Source: Arthrobacter gallicola
Lineage (GTDB): Bacteria > Actinomycetota > Actinomycetes > Actinomycetales > Micrococcaceae
Length of the DNA stretch: 64,000 nt
NCBI RefSeq assembly: GCF_014836775.1
Contig: NZ_JACSQD010000003.1
Location: forward strand, 62,001-126,000
Reading direction: 5' to 3'
In this document: piece by piece, positions 37,301 through 47,173 of the stretch
Layout: every line of letters starts with the position of its first letter
How positions within the stretch are numbered: the stretch's first letter is position 1
Program-made: the position numbers and the translations under genes
Notes under the pieces: model-generated
Seen by the model: only the letters and a program-made list of their open reading frames with translations
Database searches by the model: none
Told to the model about the DNA's origin: nothing

Positions 37301-39988
37301 GTTTTGCGCATCGTGTTCCGCCGCCGGCTCACAGCTATAGGCCTGGGAAAGACGCTGAACTGGGGAACCCTGCTGGCGCAGGCAATCCTTCCGCTGGCCT
37401 ATTACGCGCTACTCGGCATGGACGCCGCTGCGGATACCGGAACAGTGCTGCTGCTCATTGCTGCCGGCAGTGCTGTCACCACACAGACAGTCACGGCCTT
37501 CGCGCTCAAACGGACCGCCGCGCCCGGACCGGTGCTTATCCGCGGTATAACCGAAGCCGCGGCTCTGGTGCTGCTGCTCATGCTGGGAATTCGCCTGGCA
37601 GATGCACCGGGGACGGAGCTGGCGCTGGCCGGACTGTGGGCTGCCTTTGGAGCGAATTTACTGACTGCGGTCCTGCACCGCGGAACCCGGCTGGCGCTGG
37701 CAGCTCCGGCCGGTTTCGCTGCGGCCGCCCTGATCGGTGCGGGCCTGCTGGGACTGCGCGGCTACCAGCTCCTCTTTGCTGCCGCCCTTGCCTACTGTGT
37801 GGTGCTGATCCGGGACCACGGCAACGCGTTCCGCGGCGCGTATCTGGCGGGGGCGCAGGGGCTGGCCGCCCTCCTCGCAGCGCTGTTGGCCGCAGACCTG
37901 ACGGGGCAGGTCAACGGGTTCTTCGTTGCCCTGGCAGCAGCCCTCACAGCCGCGCAGGTTCTGCGGACGGTGTTCCACCGGCAGCTGGAACCATTGGGTC
38001 TGGCGGAACCTTCCCGGTGGGGAGGGCTGCTGGTACTCGCGCTCCTTCCCGTCCTCTACCCGGCGGCCTCCGGTCCGGTGGATACTGGTGTGCTTCTTTT
38101 CCTTGTTCTGATGGCAGCCGCAACCGCCTTGTTCACCCAGCTGTCCACCGCGGCCGGTATTCGGACGGGAACGCCGCTGCCCAACGCGGCCGCCCTGACG
38201 GTCACCACTGCCGTGGCGGTGCTGGCAGCGGTGTTTGCTGCCCGGTATGTGGAACACCCGCAGAGCGGCTGGACGCTGGCGCTGATCTGGGCCGCACTCG
38301 GCGTAAACGTGGCCACCTCGCTGCTGCTGCGTCCGGGCCGGTGGGAAGCAGCCGCGGCTGCGGGATTTGCGGCGGCTGCCCTCGCCGGAGCCGGTGTTTT
38401 GGGGCTGCGGGGCTATGAAATCCTGCTCCTGCTGGCGGCGGCCTACGGCGGATACCTGGTGACGCGGCGCAACCAGCCGAACCGTGGACACTATCTGCTG
38501 GGTGTGCAGGTTCTGGCCGCCTTCCTGGCCAGCGTTATCGCCGCAGACGCCGGAGCCGGGGTGCACGGCGTGTTCACTGCCGGGGCGTCGGTCCTGGCCC
38601 TGGCCCAGGGAGCGCGCGCCGGTCTGGAACCCCGGCTGGCGGGCATCGGCTCCGCCGCCGCTGCCCAATGGACAACCATGGCTGCGCTGGCACTCTGCCC
38701 GGTTTTCTACACGGGGTACGCATGGGTCACCGGGCCGGGGGCACAGCGGGACGTTATGGCACTGCTGCTGGTGCTGCTCCTGGCTGTGGCAGTAGCCGGA
38801 TTCGCCCGCTGGCGCGCAGCCCCCTTCCTCTACCCGGCTGTCTACGCACTCGGAGTCCTGCCCCTGCTCCTGACCGCTCTGGTGCGCTTCAGCGGCGGGG
38901 GTGTGCTGCCGGGCCCGGTCCTGGGAATCCCGGCGGCCGGTCTCCTGCTGATAGCCCTCGGGGCCGCAGCCCTCACCGGCGAAGCACGGCCAGCGGTTGC
39001 CCGGCCGGTCCGCACCGCACTTCTCAGCGCTGCCGCGGCCTACCCGGCAGCTGCGCTGCTCACGGCAACCGCTAAAGACAGCCTGGTGCTGACGGCGCTC
39101 TCACTCGCCGCGCTCGCAGCCGTCTTCCTGACCGTTTCCTACACCCGCGCGCGGACCTGGCTGGCGGCCGGTGTGCCGCCGCTGCTCTGCCTGGCGGCGC
39201 TGGCTGCGGTCGGGGAATTCCAGCGCTCACTTCTGAGCACTCCGATGCCGCACGGCTACGGATACTTGTGGCCCGTCTGGACCGCTGCGCTCCTGCTGCA
39301 GGCACTGCGTATGTTCATGTCCCTGGCTGACGGTGTGCCCGGGACGCAGCTGCGCTCCCGGATTATGGGTGTGGCTTCTTCCTTCGTGCTGGTTGCCGGT
39401 GCTGTACCGGCGATGGGGGAGTGGAACCATGCCGGCCTCGCCGGATCGCTGACGCTGCTGGCCGCCCTCGGACTCGCCGTCCGGGAAGCCCCGGCCGGGC
39501 TGCGGGAGGCGGCGGCGCAGGCAGCTGTTCTGCCGGCCGCCCTCGCCGTTCAGCGGATGGGCTGGTACTTCTTCCCCGTCGATGCCTTCTGGTCGGTCCA
39601 GTACTGGGCGGTCATCCTCGCCGGTCTGGCCGCGTGGGAGTATCTGCGTAAGCGGGACTCCCGGGGGACCGTCCTGCTCGGCGCCTCGGCTGTGATTCTT
39701 TCCGGCAGCGGCCTGACAACCATCGGGTCCGGAGGCGCCGGGGATCAGCTGTGGGCGCTGGTGGCACATGCCGGACTGCTCGCCTTCGGCCTTCTCGCCA
39801 GCCGCAGGCTCTTCACCATCTGGGGTGCCGCGGGTGTTGCGCTGGCGGTGCTCTGGTACCTGCGCGGGTACACATTTTTGCTTCTGGCGCTCCTGGCAGC
39901 CGGATTGATTGCACTGGCCATCTGGAGGCTGGCACGTGTCCGGAGCGAACCGGAGGAAGCCCGCGAAAAGGAGGAGATCCGCTCCTGA
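34343..39988 (+). CDS. giant polytopic membrane protein with internal repeats
   Basis: The protein has 1881 residues; its family was not recognised. An N-terminal hydrophobic segment (about 1-20) is followed by a Gln/Ala/Pro-rich region (about 45-290) containing a QAQTPAQALPSV repeat. After a charged patch (LAADKRRRDLRNINITLYSA) the rest is a long run of hydrophobic segments, broken by a Pro/Ala/Gly-rich loop near residues 595-660. Three homologous modules recur at about 218-residue spacing: the anchor AGFxAAALxGAGxLGLxGY lies near residues 903, 1123 and 1340. The short charged tail (RSEPEEAREKEEIRS) is probably cytoplasmic. No enzyme motif or transporter signature was seen. It diverges from the EPSPS-ligase operon and is followed closely by a 43-residue membrane protein gene. 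Confidence 0.8.
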   Translation: MGEFIFILAVAAAAFTVGRFSTRKAKASAPWDSSGYGGSLPHPAQIFEEGYQAGLQDAASLQHSSPAQHSNAAQHSHAAAGAGYTMTQGQTKPQIPAQAQPSAPLQSPVQGLPSVQATPVQAQTPAQALPSVQAQTPAQALPSVQAQTPAQALPPVQATPAQAQADSGRQHAPSSASSPWAPAPAAPAAGTPAATPSAWAPQRQSAPPHAPARPPAQVPPAAHPAYAPFQAQTPGVGRRQHGVQPVLAGPASPGGPAGPGGPAWPAAPRLQPGNGPQHPEPPRPKTDAELAADKRRRDLRNINITLYSASLLLVAAAALFIGIAIPEEARFAGIVLLTGLFYSSGLVIHSRRKNLRPAAVAFTGTGLALIPVVGLALHNFILHDAVLAWLVTSLLGTAAFAYAAARLDSRVVSYLALTFLLSTAVASGAAVRSGIVWYFVFTVLLATLVSLAAVRRPGWLKNVYLDAFVQAHRYLVPATAVAAVITSPELGPGSLAVLFLAIAGYYAVLLWQGSAAQALVHSYGVRAGATTALVAAAHYFFESVPVTLFAAVALLGVQAAGLFALERRYAAAVSAATRQDVPRRGTPAGDQAAAAAGSAAGLIPPAGAGGPTPTPAPGGPASTPAPAPGGPAPTSAPASGGPAPLPAPAGLAGGPGAASGGIRSAVPTAPSAGRWFLADTATVLGLQFLAGFGAALVFGFDLRGGNGNLPGYAASVILIHLTLCFAAWKFRGAVETAAAAALLLGILPRLLSGQAPLWPLVLLLGILTGYLVVRAVRATGEDQKSFVLAARWAGIVLVPLVLYTVLETRASAEAWTWTLAGGFAAAAGNQAVSALFRAAARKEKFPNGELAFSISASVVLALALRLAEAPATVLTVTALWILVSVNVLSSLLRRPEAAAAAPAGFVAAALLGAGTLGLTGYELLAAVALGYCALQVLRFAPHSVRALYLAAGQVLLTLLTALVAADLDLSVHGIFIATALSLAAQHVLRIVFRRRLTAIGLGKTLNWGTLLAQAILPLAYYALLGMDAAADTGTVLLLIAAGSAVTTQTVTAFALKRTAAPGPVLIRGITEAAALVLLLMLGIRLADAPGTELALAGLWAAFGANLLTAVLHRGTRLALAAPAGFAAAALIGAGLLGLRGYQLLFAAALAYCVVLIRDHGNAFRGAYLAGAQGLAALLAALLAADLTGQVNGFFVALAAALTAAQVLRTVFHRQLEPLGLAEPSRWGGLLVLALLPVLYPAASGPVDTGVLLFLVLMAAATALFTQLSTAAGIRTGTPLPNAAALTVTTAVAVLAAVFAARYVEHPQSGWTLALIWAALGVNVATSLLLRPGRWEAAAAAGFAAAALAGAGVLGLRGYEILLLLAAAYGGYLVTRRNQPNRGHYLLGVQVLAAFLASVIAADAGAGVHGVFTAGASVLALAQGARAGLEPRLAGIGSAAAAQWTTMAALALCPVFYTGYAWVTGPGAQRDVMALLLVLLLAVAVAGFARWRAAPFLYPAVYALGVLPLLLTALVRFSGGGVLPGPVLGIPAAGLLLIALGAAALTGEARPAVARPVRTALLSAAAAYPAAALLTATAKDSLVLTALSLAALAAVFLTVSYTRARTWLAAGVPPLLCLAALAAVGEFQRSLLSTPMPHGYGYLWPVWTAALLLQALRMFMSLADGVPGTQLRSRIMGVASSFVLVAGAVPAMGEWNHAGLAGSLTLLAALGLAVREAPAGLREAAAQAAVLPAALAVQRMGWYFFPVDAFWSVQYWAVILAGLAAWEYLRKRDSRGTVLLGASAVILSGSGLTTIGSGGAGDQLWALVAHAGLLAFGLLASRRLFTIWGAAGVALAVLWYLRGYTFLLLALLAAGLIALAIWRLARVRSEPEEAREKEEIRS
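34703..34810 (+). repeat. 36-bp in-frame tandem repeat
   Basis: There are three tandem 36-bp units, at 34703-34738, 34739-34774 and 34775-34810, nearly identical (one mismatch in the third). They begin CAAGCGCAAACCCCTGCTCA and encode QAQTPAQALPSV in the low-complexity part of the giant membrane protein. Partial copies flank them on both sides. Confidence 0.85.
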
Positions 39989-40020
39989 CACCGGCTGAGG
40001 TCCTCCGCTAGGCTCGATGC

Positions 40021-40152
40021 ATGGAAATCCTCATCCTGCTGGTTATTGCCGCCGCCATCGCCGGTGGCTTCATATGGAGCCGCCGGCACTTTTCCCATGA
40101 GATAGACCGGGCAAAGCGGATCCGGCGGGCCAACCGGGAAGACCGCCCCTGA
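40021..40152 (+). CDS. small single-span membrane protein (43 aa)
   Basis: This is a 44-codon open frame starting 32 bases after the giant membrane protein stop. The product begins MEILILLVIAAAIAGGFIWS, a hydrophobic segment of about 18 residues, and continues with a basic tail rich in Arg (RRHFSHEIDRAKRIRRANRE). Third codon positions are mostly G or C, as in neighbouring genes. No good Shine-Dalgarno sits in front of the ATG. The topology fits an N-out/C-in small membrane protein, perhaps a partner of the preceding gene. The function is unknown. Confidence 0.5.
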   Translation: MEILILLVIAAAIAGGFIWSRRHFSHEIDRAKRIRRANREDRP

Positions 40153-40709
40153 CGGGTCGCCGCGCCGGCCGGTACCAGCCCTTGACCGGTGCCCTCCCCG
40201 CCAAACCGGTCTTCCCGGAACTGCCCTTTTTCGGCACACGCCGGTGGCTGGGCTAGAATGAAGGAAATGACGCGCCATGCCCGCAGACATCCCGCAGGCA
40301 TGAGCGGTCATCTGCTAGCCATCGGGCGCGGACGCCGGGTTGATTCGCGTTCTTACGTCCGATCTGGCAGACTAGAGAAGTTGTTCAAGCGCTTTTGTGC
40401 CCGCACGCGCTGAGCAGGCCGCTGTAAACGGCACTGCGTGCGTGTTGAGATTGCGTCCCGGCCAGGATAATGCCTGGCGCAGGGTCCGGTCCTTCAGGGG
40501 AAAAGCCCATATATGACCCGCCCCCATTCTTGTACGGGTGTTGCCAGTTTCGAATCTGCGACACGCCCGAGCGCGGGGGTCGGAGCCTCGGCAGGTTGAG
40601 GAACCCGGAGCTTCCGGATTCAGCTTGTTGGAGGAGCGCCGGGGCCAACATGGCCGCCAGGGGCAAAAACTGTACAGAGAGCAATACTCGAAGAAAGAGG
40701 CACGACGCC
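40153..40709 (+). promoter_or_regulatory. rpsJ (S10 operon) promoter and long leader region
   Basis: This is a 557-base gap. After a candidate promoter at 40350-40378, a leader of about 325 bases runs to the rpsJ start. It contains a CCGGA-GCT-TCCGG mini-hairpin (40605-40617) and a possible 28-codon upstream frame at 40513-40599 (MTRPHSCTG...). Long S10 leaders are regulatory in other bacteria (L4 in E. coli), but no matching structure was identified here. Confidence 0.45.
40350..40378 (+). promoter_or_regulatory. candidate S10 operon promoter
   Basis: TTCTTA (40350-40355), a 17-base spacer and TAGAGA (40373-40378) form a plausible pair. The -10 is a variant of the TAGACT seen before other translation operons in this window. 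Confidence 0.45.
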
Positions 40710-41018
40710 ATGGCGGGACAAAAAATCCGCATCCGGCTGAAGTCGTATGACCACGAGGTCATTGACGTATCAGCACGGAAGATCGTTGAGACGGTCACGC
40801 GTGCAGGCGCAACGGTAGTAGGCCCCGTGCCGCTGCCCACGGAAAAGAACGTGTACTGCGTTATCCGTTCGCCGCACAAGTACAAGGACAGCCGCGAGCA
40901 CTTTGAAATGCGCACGCACAAGCGTCTGATCGACATCATTGACCCCACGCCTAAGGCCGTTGACTCGCTGATGCGTCTTGACCTGCCTGCAGACGTGAAC
41001 ATCGAAATCAAGCTGTAG
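40710..41018 (+). CDS. rpsJ: 30S ribosomal protein S10
   Basis: The protein has 102 residues ([29 protein letters not shown] ...), typical of S10, which also acts as NusE in antitermination. ATG 40710 begins the conserved sequence, with AAAGAGG upstream. An in-frame ATG at 40650 would add 20 residues not found in S10 proteins. It is the first gene of the S10 operon. Confidence 0.98.
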
Positions 41019-41034
41019 GGGGGAGCAGATACTT

Positions 41035-41691
41035 ATGTCTTCTTCACTTACCCGCCAGGTTAAGGGCCTCCTGGGCACCAAGCTGGGCATGACCCAGGTC
41101 TGGGACGAGAACAACAAGCTCATCCCCGTCACCGTGGTCCAGGCTGATTCCAACGTCATCACCCAGGTGCGCGACGCGGCGAAGGACGGCTACACCGCTG
41201 TCCAGATCGGCTACGGCCAGATCGATCCCCGCAAGGTCACCAAGCCGCTGGCAGGACACTTCGAGAAGGCCGGCGTTACGCCGCGCCGCCACGTTGTTGA
41301 ACTGCGTACCGCTGACGCCGACACCTACGAGCTGGGCCAGGAACTCTCCGTTGAGATGTTCGAAGCCGGCCAGAAGGTCGACATCACCGGCACCTCCAAG
41401 GGCAAGGGCTTCGCCGGTGTTATGAAGCGTCACGGCTTCCACGGCGTCGGCGCTTCCCACGGTGCTCACAAGAACCACCGCAAGCCCGGCTCGATCGGTG
41501 GCGCATCCACCCCCGGCCGCGTCTTCAAGGGTCTTCGGATGGCCGGCCGCATGGGCGCCGTCCGTCACACCACGATGAACCTCACCATCCACGCCGTGGA
41601 TGCTGAGAAGTCGCTGCTGCTGATCAAGGGTGCCGTCCCCGGCGCCCGCGGCCAGGTCGTCCTCGTACGCACCGCCGTGAAGGGAGCTTAG
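41035..41691 (+). CDS. rplC: 50S ribosomal protein L3
   Basis: The protein has 218 residues. [15 protein letters not shown] at the N-terminus and the loop [34 protein letters not shown], which reaches toward the peptidyl transferase centre, identify L3. It lies 16 bases after rpsJ. Confidence 0.98.
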   Translation: MSSSLTRQVKGLLGTKLGMTQVWDENNKLIPVTVVQADSNVITQVRDAAKDGYTAVQIGYGQIDPRKVTKPLAGHFEKAGVTPRRHVVELRTADADTYELGQELSVEMFEAGQKVDITGTSKGKGFAGVMKRHGFHGVGASHGAHKNHRKPGSIGGASTPGRVFKGLRMAGRMGAVRHTTMNLTIHAVDAEKSLLLIKGAVPGARGQVVLVRTAVKGA

Positions 41692-41695
41692 TCTC

Positions 41696-42310
41696 ATGGC
41701 TAACGAAACCACTGTTGAATTCCCCGCAGCGATCTTCGACGTTCAGACGAACGTACCGCTGCTGCACCAGGTTGTTGTGGCACAGCTTGCCGCCGCACGC
41801 CAGGGCACGCACAAGACGAAGACCCGCGCAGAGGTAAGCGGCGCAGGCCGCAAGCCGTTCAAGCAGAAGGGTACCGGCCGCGCCCGTCAGGGCTCGATCC
41901 GTGCACCTCACATGACCGGTGGCGGCGTTGTCCACGGACCGACGCCCCGCGACTACAGCCAGCGCACCCCCAAGAAGATGATTGCCGCCGCCCTGCGCGG
42001 AGCACTCTCTGACCGGGCACGCAACGGCCGCATCCATGTGCTGGAATCCCTGGTTGCCGGCGACACGCCGTCGACCAAGGCCGCACGCGAAGCGCTGCGT
42101 TCACTTTCCGACCGCAAGAACATGCTCGTTGTTATCGAGCGCGCCAACGATGTTGCTGCACTCTCGGTGCGTAACCTCTCTGCTGTTCACGTGATCTATG
42201 TAGATCAGCTGAACACCTACGACGTGCTCGTTGCCGACGACGTGGTCTTCACCAAGGCTGCCTACGACGAGTTCGTTGGCAAGAACACTGTCAAGGAGGA
42301 CGCCAAGTGA
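41696..42310 (+). CDS. rplD: 50S ribosomal protein L4
   Basis: The protein has 204 residues. The extended loop ([41 protein letters not shown]) that lines the exit tunnel is present. In E. coli L4 also represses the S10 operon. It starts four bases after rplC and overlaps rplW by four bases. Confidence 0.98.
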   Translation: MANETTVEFPAAIFDVQTNVPLLHQVVVAQLAAARQGTHKTKTRAEVSGAGRKPFKQKGTGRARQGSIRAPHMTGGGVVHGPTPRDYSQRTPKKMIAAALRGALSDRARNGRIHVLESLVAGDTPSTKAAREALRSLSDRKNMLVVIERANDVAALSVRNLSAVHVIYVDQLNTYDVLVADDVVFTKAAYDEFVGKNTVKEDAK

Positions 42311-42612
42311 GCGCGACCACCGCTAAGGATCCGCGCGACGTTGTGCTTGCACCCGTCGTCTCGGAAAAGAGCTACGGCCTGATCGACGAAGGTAAGTACA
42401 CCTTCCTGGTCGACCCCCGCTCGAACAAGACCGAGATCAAGCTGGCCGTGGAGAAGATTTTCTCCGTCAAGGTCGACTCGATCAACACCATCAACCGTGC
42501 CGGTAAGCGCAAGCGGACCAAGTTCGGATGGGGCCAGCGCAAGAGCACCAAGCGTGCGATTGTCACCCTGAAGGACGGCACAATCGACATCTTCGGCGGT
42601 CCGCTCAGCTAG
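42307..42612 (+). CDS. rplW: 50S ribosomal protein L23
   Basis: The protein has 101 residues ([29 protein letters not shown] ...). It sits at the tunnel exit and docks trigger factor and SRP. GTG 42307 overlaps the rplD stop (GTGA), implying coupled translation. Confidence 0.98.
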   Translation: MSATTAKDPRDVVLAPVVSEKSYGLIDEGKYTFLVDPRSNKTEIKLAVEKIFSVKVDSINTINRAGKRKRTKFGWGQRKSTKRAIVTLKDGTIDIFGGPLS

Positions 42613-42642
42613 AGCGGAGACCACTTTAACGAGGAATAAATA

Positions 42643-43482
<840 letters not shown>

Positions 43483-43494
43483 GAGCCTGGAAAC

Positions 43495-43776
43495 ATGCCA
43501 CGCAGCCTGAAGAAAGGCCCCTTCGTCGACCAGCACCTGTTCCTTAAGGTGCAGGCCGAAAACGAAAAGGGCACCAAGAACGTCATCAAGACGTGGTCCC
43601 GCCGCTCGATGATCGTCCCCGACATGCTCGGCCACACGATCGCCGTGCACGACGGACGTAAGCACATTCCGGTGTTTGTCACCGAGTCGATGGTCGGGCA
43701 CAAGCTCGGCGAATTCGCTCTGACGCGGACATTCCGCGGCCATGTGAAGGACGACCGCAAGGGCAAGCGCCGCTAG
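43495..43776 (+). CDS. rpsS: 30S ribosomal protein S19
   Basis: The protein has 93 residues ([24 protein letters not shown] ...; [16 protein letters not shown]), the standard S19 of the 30S head that contacts S13. It lies 12 bases after rplB. Confidence 0.98.
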   Translation: MPRSLKKGPFVDQHLFLKVQAENEKGTKNVIKTWSRRSMIVPDMLGHTIAVHDGRKHIPVFVTESMVGHKLGEFALTRTFRGHVKDDRKGKRR

Positions 43777-43814
43777 GCGCTGCTCTTTCGGCAGAAGACG
43801 AGAGAAGGAAAGCA

Positions 43815-44180
43815 ATGGAAGCCAAGGCAATTGCGCGTCATATCCGCGTAACGCCTATGAAGGCCCGGCGCGTCGTCAACCTTGTTCGTGGCAAGCAAGC
43901 GAATGAGGCTCTGGCAATTCTGAAGTTTGCCCCCCAGGCAGCTTCGGAGCCGGTATTCAAGGTAGTTCAGTCGGCAATGGCCAACGCACGTGTCCTCGCG
44001 GACCGCGACGGCGTGGCCTTCGACGAAGGTGACCTCTACATCAGCGAAGCATTCGTTGACGAAGGACCCACCATGAAGCGGTTCCAGCCGCGGGCCCAGG
44101 GCCGCGCCTACCGCATCAACAAGCGCACCAGCCACGTCACCGTGGTAGTCGCAACCCCGAAGAACGAGGAGGACCGTTAA
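43815..44180 (+). CDS. rplV: 50S ribosomal protein L22
   Basis: The protein has 121 residues with the beta-hairpin ([29 protein letters not shown]) that enters the exit tunnel and carries macrolide-resistance positions; no deletion is evident. It abuts rpsC directly. Confidence 0.98.
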   Translation: MEAKAIARHIRVTPMKARRVVNLVRGKQANEALAILKFAPQAASEPVFKVVQSAMANARVLADRDGVAFDEGDLYISEAFVDEGPTMKRFQPRAQGRAYRINKRTSHVTVVVATPKNEEDR

Positions 44181-45008
44181 GTGGGACAGAAGGTAAACCC
44201 GCACGGGTTCCGACTCGGCATCACCACTGATCACGTTTCGCACTGGTTTGCTGACAGCAACAAGCCGGGCCAGCGTTACAAGGACTTTGTCCGCGAGGAC
44301 ATCAAGATCCGTCAGCTGATGTCCACCGGCATGGACCGCGCCGGCATCGCCAAGGTTGAGATCGAGCGCACCCGCGACCGTGTCCGTGTGGATATCCACA
44401 CCGCACGGCCGGGCATCGTGATCGGCCGCCGCGGCGCCGAAGCAGACCGCATCCGCGGCGAGCTCGAAAAGCTCACCGGCAAGCAGGTTCAGCTGAACAT
44501 CCTCGAGGTCAAGAACCCCGAGATGGAAGCACAGCTTGTTGCCCAGGGTGTTGCTGAGCAGCTCTCTTCCCGCGTGGCTTTCCGCCGTGCGATGAAGAAG
44601 GCTATCCAGTCCGCACAGCGTGCAGGTGCAAAGGGTATCCGTATCCAGTGCTCCGGCCGCCTGGGTGGCGCTGAAATGAGCCGTTCCGAGTTCTACCGCG
44701 AAGGCCGTGTGCCCCTGCACACCCTCCGTGCGAACATCGACTACGGCTTCTTCGAAGCAAAGACCACCTTCGGCCGCATCGGCGTGAAGGTATGGATCTA
44801 CAAGGGCGACGTCACTTCCAAGGAACTGGCTGCACAGCAGGCTGCTGCACCGTCCCGCGGACGCTCCAACGACCGTCCGGGCCGCGGCCCGGCCGACCGT
44901 GGGGACCGTCGTCGTCGTAACGACCGCGGCGACAAGGCCGCCGCGCCTGCTGCAGAGGCTCCGGCCGCTGAGGCAGCTGCCCCCGCAGCAGAAGGAGGAC
45001 AGGCTTAA
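44181..45008 (+). CDS. rpsC: 30S ribosomal protein S3
   Basis: The protein has 275 residues. Type II KH domain ([32 protein letters not shown]) and the C-terminal S3 domain are present, followed by an Arg/Asp/Gly-rich then Ala/Glu-rich tail from about residue 225, longer than in E. coli (233 residues). GTG 44181 follows the rplV stop directly; translation is probably coupled. Confidence 0.97.
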   Translation: MGQKVNPHGFRLGITTDHVSHWFADSNKPGQRYKDFVREDIKIRQLMSTGMDRAGIAKVEIERTRDRVRVDIHTARPGIVIGRRGAEADRIRGELEKLTGKQVQLNILEVKNPEMEAQLVAQGVAEQLSSRVAFRRAMKKAIQSAQRAGAKGIRIQCSGRLGGAEMSRSEFYREGRVPLHTLRANIDYGFFEAKTTFGRIGVKVWIYKGDVTSKELAAQQAAAPSRGRSNDRPGRGPADRGDRRRRNDRGDKAAAPAAEAPAAEAAAPAAEGGQA

Positions 45009-45425
45009 ATGCTTATCCCACGTCGAGTCAAGTACCGCAAGCAGCACCACCCGGGTCGCTCCGGCGCTGCAACCGGTGGCACCGCAGTCAGCTTTGGTGA
45101 ATGGGGTATCCAGGCGCTTACGCCTGCTTACGTAACCAACCGCCAGATTGAAGCTGCACGTATTGCCATGACGCGCCACATCAAGCGCGGCGGCAAGGTC
45201 TGGATCAACATTTACCCGGACCGTCCGCTGACGAAGAAGCCTGCCGAAACCCGCATGGGTTCCGGTAAGGGTTCGCCGGAGTGGTGGGTTGCAAACGTCA
45301 AGCCGGGGCGGGTTCTGTTCGAACTCTCCGGTGTTTCCGAAGAGGTAGCTCGCGAGGCCCTGCGCCTGGCGATCCATAAGCTGCCGTTGAAGGCACGCAT
45401 TGTGCGTCGCGAGGGTGGTGAATAG
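45009..45425 (+). CDS. rplP: 50S ribosomal protein L16
   Basis: The protein has 138 residues ([19 protein letters not shown] ...; [20 protein letters not shown]), the standard length. It helps position A-site tRNA. The ATG directly follows the rpsC stop. Confidence 0.98.
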   Translation: MLIPRRVKYRKQHHPGRSGAATGGTAVSFGEWGIQALTPAYVTNRQIEAARIAMTRHIKRGGKVWINIYPDRPLTKKPAETRMGSGKGSPEWWVANVKPGRVLFELSGVSEEVAREALRLAIHKLPLKARIVRREGGE

Positions 45426-45427
45426 CA

Positions 45428-45748
45428 ATGGCTATCGGTTCAAAGGAACTTGCAACTGATCAGCTGGACGGGTTCGACAACGAGCGTCTCGTTGAAGAAC
45501 TGCGCAAGGCTAAGGAGGAGCTGTTCAACCTCCGTTTCCAGTCCGCCACCGGGCAGCTGGAAAACAACGGCCGCCTCCGCGCCGTAAAGCGCGACATCGC
45601 ACGCATCTACACGGTGCTGCGTGAGCGTGAACTGGGAATTCGTCCCGAGGCAGCAGCTCCCGTTGAGGAAGCAGCCCCCGAGAAGAAGAAGTCCAAGAAG
45701 AAGGCTGCGGAGTCCGAAGCTGCGGTTGCCGAGGATGATGCCAAATGA
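45428..45748 (+). CDS. rpmC: 50S ribosomal protein L29 with charged C-terminal extension
   Basis: The L29 core of about 75 residues ([45 protein letters not shown]) is followed by a tail rich in Ala, Glu and Lys ([21 protein letters not shown]) that brings the total to 106 residues. Such tails are common on actinobacterial L29. It is a tunnel-exit protein next to L23 and overlaps rpsQ by four bases. Confidence 0.97.
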   Translation: MAIGSKELATDQLDGFDNERLVEELRKAKEELFNLRFQSATGQLENNGRLRAVKRDIARIYTVLRERELGIRPEAAAPVEEAAPEKKKSKKKAAESEAAVAEDDAK

Positions 45749-46050
45749 GCGAAAACAAGAATGAGGCAGCAGTGACAACTGACGCAAACGGAGCCGATGC
45801 CCGCGGGTACCGGAAGACCGCTCGCGGCTACGTGGTCTCGGACAAGATGGATAAGACCATCGTTGTTGAGGTCGAAGACCGCGTGAAGCACGCACTGTAC
45901 GGCAAGGTTCTCCGCCGCACCGAGAAGCGCAAGGCCCATGACGAGCAGAACGCTGCCGGCATTGGTGACCTCGTGCTGATCGCCGAGACCCGGCCGCTGT
46001 CCGCTACCAAGCGGTGGCGCCTGGTCGAGATCATCGAAAAGGCCAAGTAG
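45745..46050 (+). CDS. rpsQ: 30S ribosomal protein S17
   Basis: The protein has 101 residues. The OB-fold of S17 ([40 protein letters not shown]) follows a short acidic N-terminal extension. It overlaps rpmC (ATGA). It is the last gene of the S10 unit and is followed by a terminator. Confidence 0.98.
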   Translation: MSENKNEAAVTTDANGADARGYRKTARGYVVSDKMDKTIVVEVEDRVKHALYGKVLRRTEKRKAHDEQNAAGIGDLVLIAETRPLSATKRWRLVEIIEKAK

Positions 46051-46441
46051 CTACAAGCCGTAAGGCACAGTAGCTGCAAAGCACATAACAGGCCGGAGCG
46101 TGTGCCGGGGGAGAGGCTGCAAAGCAGCTCCTCCGGCACGCAGGCGCCGTCCACAGCGTCAGGGCCCCGGCCGCGATATCATCCGATTTCGTTTCCGGGG
46201 CCTTTTCGCGATAAACTTGAAATCTTGTCTGTGCGGTGCGGAAGCATGTCCTCTTTCGGACGCCCTTCCTCACCGCCGAATAAGACAAAAGCCCGATAAT
46301 CTTGTTCAGCATGGTGCTGCGGCTTGCGCTGCAGAGCGGCCCGTCTTGGGGCCGGTGCTGAGTACCAGTATTACGGGGTCCACCCATATCCGTTCCGCAA
46401 GGCTCAATAACTGAGAACCGGCGCGACGACAGGAGTACTAA
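46051..46441 (+). promoter_or_regulatory. S10/spc operon boundary and rplN promoter region
   Basis: This is a 391-base gap without a gene. It holds a long imperfect hairpin (46102-46139, GTGCCGGGGGAG opposite CTCCTCCGGCAC with an inner GCTGC-AAA-GCAGC), the intrinsic terminator at 46163-46206, and a possible -10 GATAAT at 46295-46300 with no clear -35. The spc genes therefore probably have their own promoter. Confidence 0.55.
46163..46206 (+). terminator. terminator after rpsQ
   Basis: GGCCCCGG (46163-46170) pairs perfectly with CCGGGGCC (46195-46202), followed by TTTT (46203-46206). The 24-base loop is long, so efficiency may be partial. Confidence 0.65.
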
Positions 46442-46810
46442 GTGATTCAGCAGGAGTCGCGACTGAAGGTCGCCGACAACACGGGTGCCAAGGAAATCTT
46501 GACCATCCGCGTTCTCGGTGGATCCGGCCGTCGCTACGCAGGCATTGGCGACACCATTGTTGCCACCGTCAAGGACGCAATTCCCGGCGGCAACGTCAAG
46601 AAGGGCGATGTGGTCAAGGCCGTCATCGTCCGCACCAAGAAGGAACGCCGCCGCCAGGACGGTTCCTACATCAAGTTCGATGAGAACGCTGCAGTGATCT
46701 TGAAGAACGACGGAGACCCCCGCGGTACCCGTATCTTCGGCCCGGTCGGCCGCGAGCTTCGCGACAAGAAGTTCATGAAGATCATTTCGCTTGCTCCGGA
46801 GGTGCTGTAG
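46442..46810 (+). CDS. rplN: 50S ribosomal protein L14
   Basis: The protein has 122 residues ([37 protein letters not shown] ...), exact family length. It contacts 16S rRNA at the subunit interface. GTG 46442 follows a GACAGGAG site. It is the first gene of the spc operon. Confidence 0.98.
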   Translation: MIQQESRLKVADNTGAKEILTIRVLGGSGRRYAGIGDTIVATVKDAIPGGNVKKGDVVKAVIVRTKKERRRQDGSYIKFDENAAVILKNDGDPRGTRIFGPVGRELRDKKFMKIISLAPEVL

Positions 46811-46813
46811 ACC

Positions 46814-47173
46814 ATGGCAAAGATCAAGAAGGGTGACCTGGTTCAGGTCATCACCGGTGCCAAGGCTGAGCGCGGCGGAGACCGCGGTAAGCAGGGCAAG
46901 GTCCTGAAGGTTTTCCCCGAGACCAACCGTGTCCTCGTCGAGGGCATCAACCGCGTCACCAAGCACACCAAGGTTGGCCAGTCCTCCCGCGGTTCCAAGA
47001 CCGGCGGCATCGAGGTTGTTGAAGCCCCGATCCACGTTTCCAACGTGGCCGTTGTGGATCCCGAGACGAAGAAGCCCACCCGCGTTGGCTACCGCACCGA
47101 AACCGTCGAAAAGGACGGCCGGACCCGCACAGTGCGCATCCGCGTCGCCAAGGGCTCTGGGAAGGACCTCTAA
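46814..47173 (+). CDS. rplX: 50S ribosomal protein L24
   Basis: The protein has 119 residues with the KOW motif ([29 protein letters not shown]). It is an early assembly protein. It lies three bases after rplN, and its stop overlaps the rplE start (TAATG). Confidence 0.98.
   Translation: MAKIKKGDLVQVITGAKAERGGDRGKQGKVLKVFPETNRVLVEGINRVTKHTKVGQSSRGSKTGGIEVVEAPIHVSNVAVVDPETKKPTRVGYRTETVEKDGRTRTVRIRVAKGSGKDL

Noticed and set aside
40470-40709. N-terminal extension of rpsJ
   Set aside because: S10 starts at [13 protein letters not shown]. The upstream in-frame sequence is leader RNA without family similarity.
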